Of a stretch of DNA of 19,531 nucleotides, positions 15,441-19,531 are shown piece by piece. The stretch lies in the NCBI GenBank assembly GCA_964604675.1, contig CAZSAT010000126.1:1-19531 (forward strand). The letters are read 5' to 3'. Numbering within the stretch: the first letter of the stretch is position 1; the number at the start of each line of letters is the position of its first letter. The notes under the pieces are model-generated. The model did not search any database, was not told the DNA's origin, and saw nothing but the letters and a program-made list of their open reading frames with translations. The DNA is from CAZSAT01 sp964604675 (GTDB lineage Bacteria; Myxococcota_A; UBA796; CAJQPC01). The position numbers and the translations under genes are program-made.

Positions 15441-17729
15441 ATGCTGCTCTTCCTGCTCGCCTGCTCGGACCAGGGCGTGACGGTCCACAACGCCTCCCCC
15501 GAGGCCGACATCGTCAGCCACGAGGACCTGGCCGAGGTGGAGGCCGAGGTGGCGGTCGTGTACCACGGCTACGTCTCGGATCCCGACCACGACGCGGACG
15601 AGCTGACGGCCGCCTGGTTCGCGGACGACCAGCAGGTGTGCGGCGCGGAGCAGCCCAACGCCGACGGCACCACGGCGTGCTCGATCACCCTCGACGAGGG
15701 CGAGTGGGTCATCCGGCTCGACGTGCGGGACGCCGGCGGCGGGGGCGACAGCGCCTTGTTGAACGTGGTGGCCACCACCGAGCCGGCCGAGAACGTCGGC
15801 CCCAGCTGCGCGATCACCGCGCCCGAGACCAACGCCTTCTCGGAAGCCGGCCAGGAGGTCGCCTTCACGGGCACCGCCGACGACGACGCGGGGCCCGGCG
15901 CGCTGTCGGTGGCCTGGGAGAGCGACCGCGACGGCCTGTTGTCGGACGCGCCCCCGGACTCCTCCGGTGCCCTGGCCTTCGCCACCAGCGAGCTCACCGC
16001 GGGCACCCACACGATCACCCTCACCGTCGACGACGCGGAAGGGGAGCGCTGCCGCGACAGCGTGGTCTACAGCGTGGGCAGCCCGCCGAGCCTGACGGTG
16101 CTCAGCCCGGGGGACGGCGAGACCTGGAACGAAGGCGACCCGGTGACCTTCTCCACGGTGGTGGACGATGGTCAGGATGCGGTGGACACCCTCGAGGTGG
16201 TGTGGTCGGTCGACGGTGCCGAGTTCGGCCGGGTCCGCGCGGACTCCACGGGCGCGGCGAGCTTCGACTGGACGCCCGCGAGCTGGGGCACGCCCACCTT
16301 CTCGGCCGTGGTGCACGACAGCGACGGGCTCTACGCCCAGGTCGACGTGGATGGCGTGGTGAACGGCCTGCCCGACGCACCGTCGGTGTCGCTCGGACCC
16401 GAGGCGCCCACCACCACCGACCTGCTGCAGGCGTCGATCGACGCCGAAGCGAGCGATCCCGAGGGGGGCTCGCTCACCTACCGCTACGGGTGGACCGTGG
16501 ACGGGGCGGCCTTCAGCGCCGGCTCGAGCGTGGCGGCGGTCGAGACCACCCGGGGCGAGACCTGGACGGTGAGCGTGGTGGCGATCGACGAGCTCGGGGC
16601 CGAGGGCCCGGCGGCGAGCGCGAGCGTGACCATCGAGAACAGCGCGCCGAGCCGCCCGGCGGTGGCGATCAGCCCGGCGTCGCCCCTGCCCGACGAGTCC
16701 CTGCGTTGCGAGGTCACCACCGGCTCGAGCGACGACGACAGCGACACGGTGGCCTACAGCGCCGTGTGGACGGTCGACGGCGTGGCCACCAGCGGGAGCA
16801 CCACGCTCTTCTCCGGCGACACCATCCCGAGCGGCGTGACCGCCGACGGCGAGCAGTGGACCTGCACGGTCACGCCGAGCGACGGCACCGACGACGGCGA
16901 AGCGGGGTCCGACACCGTGGACGTGGCGTGCGAGCCGCTGCCGTGGTTCGACGACGACGACGGGGACGGCTACGGCGACCCGGACACCGAGACCCTCGCC
17001 TGCGACCAGCCGAGCGGCACCGTGGCCGACGACGCCGACTGCGACGACAGCACCGAGGAGGTGAGCCCGGACGCCACCGAGTGGTGCGACGGCTACGACA
17101 ACGACTGCGACGACGACGTGGACGAGGACAACGCGGGCGACGCGCTCACCTGGTACGCCGACAGCGACGGCGACGGGTTCGGGGACGCGGACGACGCCAG
17201 CCACAGCTGCGACGAACCCAGCGGCTACACCGCCGACGCCACCGACTGCGACGACACCGACGCTGCGGTCTACCCCTGGGCCGGCGACGTGCTGGGCGAC
17301 GGCACCGACTCCGACTGCGACACGCTGGACTGCGAGGCCGCCAGCGACGGTGCGGTGTACTTCACCGTGTGCTTCGACGACCTGGGCTGGCACGACGGGC
17401 GCGCAGACTGCCAGGACGCGGGCCACGACGATCTCGCCAGCGTGCAGAGCGCGAGCGAGCAGAGCTTCCTCGAGGGCTTGATCGACGACGCGGGGGGCAC
17501 GAGCAGCGAGGCCCCCTTCATCGGCTTCGCCGACGAGGTGGTCGAGGGCTCCTGGGGCTGGTCGGACGGCGCCGGCGTGACCTACACCAACTGGTCCAGC
17601 GGCGAGCCCAATGGAGGCTCGACGGAGAACTGCGCGCAGCTCAACTGGCCCCTGGGCACGGGCGCGTGGAACGACACGGACTGCTACAGCACCGGGTCGG
17701 AGCGCGGCTACATCTGCGAGCGTCGCTGA
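15441..17729 (+). CDS. Lipoprotein with Ig/PKD-like repeats, MopE-like modules and C-type lectin domain
   Basis: 762 residues. MLLFLLACSDQ is a very short signal whose lipobox Cys is at residue 8. Residues about 20-500 make about five beta-sandwich repeats of 90-100 residues (for example TITLTVDDAEGERC, FSAVVHDSDGLYA, WTVSVVAIDELGAEGP), PKD/Ig-like. Residues about 500-630 are two MopE-like modules (DDDDGDGYGDPD, WYADSDGDGFGDAD, with DCDD motifs). Residues 635-762 form a C-type lectin domain: WHDGRADCQDAG, FIGFAD, GSWGWSDG, TYTNWSSGEPNGG, ENCAQL, WNDTDC and GYICE. Cysteines 657/759 and 731/748 fit the canonical disulfides. EPN at 722-724 with WND at 743-745 is the mannose-type calcium and sugar site. 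The likely role is a surface adhesin or glycan-binding receptor; no enzyme motif is present. Confidence 0.92.
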   Translation: MLLFLLACSDQGVTVHNASPEADIVSHEDLAEVEAEVAVVYHGYVSDPDHDADELTAAWFADDQQVCGAEQPNADGTTACSITLDEGEWVIRLDVRDAGGGGDSALLNVVATTEPAENVGPSCAITAPETNAFSEAGQEVAFTGTADDDAGPGALSVAWESDRDGLLSDAPPDSSGALAFATSELTAGTHTITLTVDDAEGERCRDSVVYSVGSPPSLTVLSPGDGETWNEGDPVTFSTVVDDGQDAVDTLEVVWSVDGAEFGRVRADSTGAASFDWTPASWGTPTFSAVVHDSDGLYAQVDVDGVVNGLPDAPSVSLGPEAPTTTDLLQASIDAEASDPEGGSLTYRYGWTVDGAAFSAGSSVAAVETTRGETWTVSVVAIDELGAEGPAASASVTIENSAPSRPAVAISPASPLPDESLRCEVTTGSSDDDSDTVAYSAVWTVDGVATSGSTTLFSGDTIPSGVTADGEQWTCTVTPSDGTDDGEAGSDTVDVACEPLPWFDDDDGDGYGDPDTETLACDQPSGTVADDADCDDSTEEVSPDATEWCDGYDNDCDDDVDEDNAGDALTWYADSDGDGFGDADDASHSCDEPSGYTADATDCDDTDAAVYPWAGDVLGDGTDSDCDTLDCEAASDGAVYFTVCFDDLGWHDGRADCQDAGHDDLASVQSASEQSFLEGLIDDAGGTSSEAPFIGFADEVVEGSWGWSDGAGVTYTNWSSGEPNGGSTENCAQLNWPLGTGAWNDTDCYSTGSERGYICERR

Positions 17730-17743
17730 CTGCTCCATCGGTG

Positions 17744-17749
17744 TAGGGT
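17744..17749 (+). promoter_or_regulatory. TANNNT hexamer 6 nt before the ASH-domain lipoprotein start
   Basis: TAGGGT ends 6 nt before ATG at 17756. A GGAGG follows it but lies only 1 nt from the ATG, too close for normal ribosome binding, so a leaderless start is a reasonable reading. The gene is only 26 nt after the lectin gene and might also be read through from it. Confidence 0.35.
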
Positions 17750-17755
17750 GGAGGC

Positions 17756-18523
17756 ATGCTCTGGTTCCTGGCCTGTGCGGGCACCGGATCCGCCGACACC
17801 GCGCCCGACTTCGTGGTGGCGGACAGCGGCGGGTCGGCCGACACCTCGGCCGCGGACGCGCCGCCCGAGGTGGCGGTGAGCGTGTCGTCGCTCGACTTCG
17901 GTCGGGTCGCCCTGGGGGACATCGCGGCGCGCTCGCTCGTGATCTCGAACAACGGGCCCGGGGACCTGCGGCTCTGGAGCGTGGCGCTCGACGGCGACGG
18001 CGCCTTCGACCTGGGTGCGATGTCGCGCGTGCTCGTGGAGCCGTACAGCAGCGTGGACGCCGAGGTCGCCTTCGAACCGGAGGGCTCGGGACTCGCCACC
18101 GCGACCCTCCAGATCGCCACGAACGATCCGGCGGACCCCACGGTCAGCATCGGGATCCGAGGGGTGGGCGCGGGGGACGGGCTGGAGCTCTCGCCGGAGC
18201 GCCACGACTTCGGCTCGGTGGGCCTGGACTGCACGGTGTCTCAGACCCTCTGGGTCACCAACCTGGGCAGCGGTGCGGTGTACGTCGGATCGGTTGGCTT
18301 CCAGGCGGGCGACAGCGAGATCCACCTCGACCTGCAGTCGAGCATCAACGGTGCCCTGCCGTGGACCCTCGGCGCCGGACGGAGCGCCCAGCTGCTCGCG
18401 ATCTACAGCCCCACGGACGAGCAGGCCGACGAGGCAGTGGTGCTGGTCGGCAGCGAGGACGAGGGGGTAGGCGCCACGCTCACGGGGGTCGGCCTGCCCC
18501 GCGCCGACGACGAGCCATGCTGA
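17756..18523 (+). CDS. Lipoprotein with two ASH/HYDIN-type Ig-like repeats (choice-of-anchor D type)
   Basis: 255 residues. MLWFLACAG is another very short lipoprotein signal. After a low-complexity Asp/Ser/Thr region (about 10-40) come two repeats: SSLDFGRVALGDIAARSLVI ... VEPYSSVDAEVAFEPEG ... LQIATNDPADPTVSIGIRGVG (about 43-140) and RHDFGSVGLDCTVSQTLWVT ... GAGRSAQLLAIYSPTDEQ ... TLTGVGLP (about 148-250). F.G.V..G......L.I.N.G and the final G.G are the signature of the ASH/SPD-2/HYDIN family, which in Myxococcota occurs in many secreted proteins of unknown role. No enzyme residues are seen. The stop TGA directly abuts the stop of the convergent DUF1223 gene (TGATCA). Confidence 0.88.
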   Translation: MLWFLACAGTGSADTAPDFVVADSGGSADTSAADAPPEVAVSVSSLDFGRVALGDIAARSLVISNNGPGDLRLWSVALDGDGAFDLGAMSRVLVEPYSSVDAEVAFEPEGSGLATATLQIATNDPADPTVSIGIRGVGAGDGLELSPERHDFGSVGLDCTVSQTLWVTNLGSGAVYVGSVGFQAGDSEIHLDLQSSINGALPWTLGAGRSAQLLAIYSPTDEQADEAVVLVGSEDEGVGATLTGVGLPRADDEPC

Positions 18524-19213
18524 TCAGGGCAGCTCGGCGGCCGTGGCGCCGAGCACCCGGAGCGTGACGGGCTCCTGCACGAACACCACGAGGCTGGTGT
18601 GCACGGGGTCGAGCCCGTTGGGCGCCACCAGCTCGACCCGGTCGCCGGGCTCGAAGGTGCGGAAGGCCCGCACGACGCCGTCGTGGTTGAGCGTGAGGCC
18701 TTCGTTCTCGCCGCGGGCCACGCTGGACACCAGGTTGCGCTCCACCAGGGCCGCCTGCACCAGGGTGCCGGCCGGGGCCGGTGCGGCGAGGGTGGCGCTC
18801 ACCCGCTGGCCATCGAAGCGGAGACCGTGGAGCTCGACGCCTGTCTCGGCCGGCGCGGCCAGCGCGCGGCGGATCTCGGTCCGGGCTGCGCCGCTGTCGC
18901 TCCCGAGCACCTGCGCCTTTCCGTTCACGACCATCTGGGGGGTGTAGGCGTTGCAGTCGAGCTGTTCGCCGTAGGCCCGCTGCCGCTCGCTGAAGTCGGG
19001 GTTGGCCCAGGGGTCGACCCAGCCGAGGCGGTCCCAGTAGTCGACGTGCCAGGCCAGCACGTAGATCGGCTGGTCCTGCTCCCGTGCCTCGGCGTCGATC
19101 TGGCTGAGCAGGACGTCGGCCGGCGGGCAGGAGGAGCAGCCCTCGGACGTGAAGAGCTCCACCAGCGCGATGCCGGGTTCGGCGGACATCGCGATGGCAA
19201 GGAGGAGGCTCAC
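18524..19213 (-). CDS. DUF1223-family thioredoxin-fold protein
   Basis: 229 residues from a GTG. The N-terminus is a short hydrophobic signal (MSLLLAIAMSAEPG), then VELFTSEGCSSCPPAD with a CSSC pair at 26 and 29, as in the family; the family also shows AWHVDYWDRLGWVDPW and YTPQMVVNG, both present. The C-terminal half is a beta domain (RFDGQRVSATLAAPAPAGTL ... VFVQEPVTLRVLGATAAEL). The fold resembles thioredoxin with a redox-type Cys pair; no enzyme activity has been established for the family to my knowledge. Export to the periplasm is inferred from the signal. No Shine-Dalgarno is clear. It lies 56 nt downstream of the MYXO-CTERM gene on the same strand, so it may be co-transcribed with it. 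Confidence 0.9.
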   Translation of the reverse strand: MSLLLAIAMSAEPGIALVELFTSEGCSSCPPADVLLSQIDAEAREQDQPIYVLAWHVDYWDRLGWVDPWANPDFSERQRAYGEQLDCNAYTPQMVVNGKAQVLGSDSGAARTEIRRALAAPAETGVELHGLRFDGQRVSATLAAPAPAGTLVQAALVERNLVSSVARGENEGLTLNHDGVVRAFRTFEPGDRVELVAPNGLDPVHTSLVVFVQEPVTLRVLGATAAELP

Positions 19214-19269
19214 AGGCGAAACATGACGTCAAGGCGCGGCCCACGCACGTCACGGCTCGTCACGGACCA

Positions 19270-19531
<262 letters not shown>

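Noticed and set aside
15420..17738. Long minus-strand open frame opposite the lectin lipoprotein gene
   Set aside because: Composition is Val/Ala/Arg/His-rich with no motifs; the plus strand shows a lipobox, conserved MopE-like modules and a complete lectin signature.

Overview
The window is high-GC DNA from what is most likely a Myxococcota (deltaproteobacterial) genome. Three things point there. A MYXO-CTERM-type sorting tail (Cys-x-Cys, hydrophobic helix, Arg/Lys end) closes the gene at the right edge. Several secreted proteins carry Asp/Cys-rich MopE-like modules (DCDD ... EVCNDxDDDCD). A Hanks-type Ser/Thr kinase sits in a translationally coupled operon with envelope proteins.

Region 1 (1-8579, minus strand) is a five-gene envelope cluster read right to left. 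It holds a small membrane protein with two C-terminal helices, a membrane-anchored Ser/Thr kinase with a periplasmic tail, a MopE-like lipoprotein, a giant lipoprotein of 12 MopE-like modules plus a right-handed beta-helix, and an M23-type peptidase lipoprotein that runs off the left edge. The first three genes overlap by 4 and 1 nt, so the kinase and its envelope neighbours are made together.

Region 2 (about 8580-12620) is a zone of decay and acquisition. It contains a frameshifted CotH-kinase fragment, a frameshifted exported protein, and a 2.6-kb phage-defence segment: AbiEi/AbiEii type IV toxin-antitoxin and an Mrr restriction endonuclease. The segment is bracketed by an imperfect 42-bp direct repeat. 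Mrr is frameshifted and truncated, and its C-terminus is replaced by a copied piece of the neighbouring 3-hydroxyacyl-CoA dehydrogenase gene. The toxin gene abiEii seems to have lost its start codon by a single substitution (GTGA to GTAA). The segment looks like a once-mobile or duplicated defence cassette now degenerating.

Region 3 (12621-14668, minus) is an intact thiolase and 3-hydroxyacyl-CoA dehydrogenase pair overlapping by ATGA, for acyl-CoA metabolism.

Region 4 (14708-19531) returns to envelope functions: a small membrane protein, a lipoprotein with Ig/PKD-like domains, two MopE-like modules and a C-type lectin domain with an EPN/WND calcium-sugar site, a lipoprotein with two ASH/HYDIN-type Ig repeats, a DUF1223 thioredoxin-fold protein, and the 3' end of a MYXO-CTERM surface protein with a long Asp-Thr stalk.

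In the right half the plus-strand genes have a TANNNT hexamer only 6-7 nt before ATG, suggesting leaderless transcripts. Several lipoproteins have unusually short signal peptides. All family assignments come from reading motifs by eye; no searches were run.
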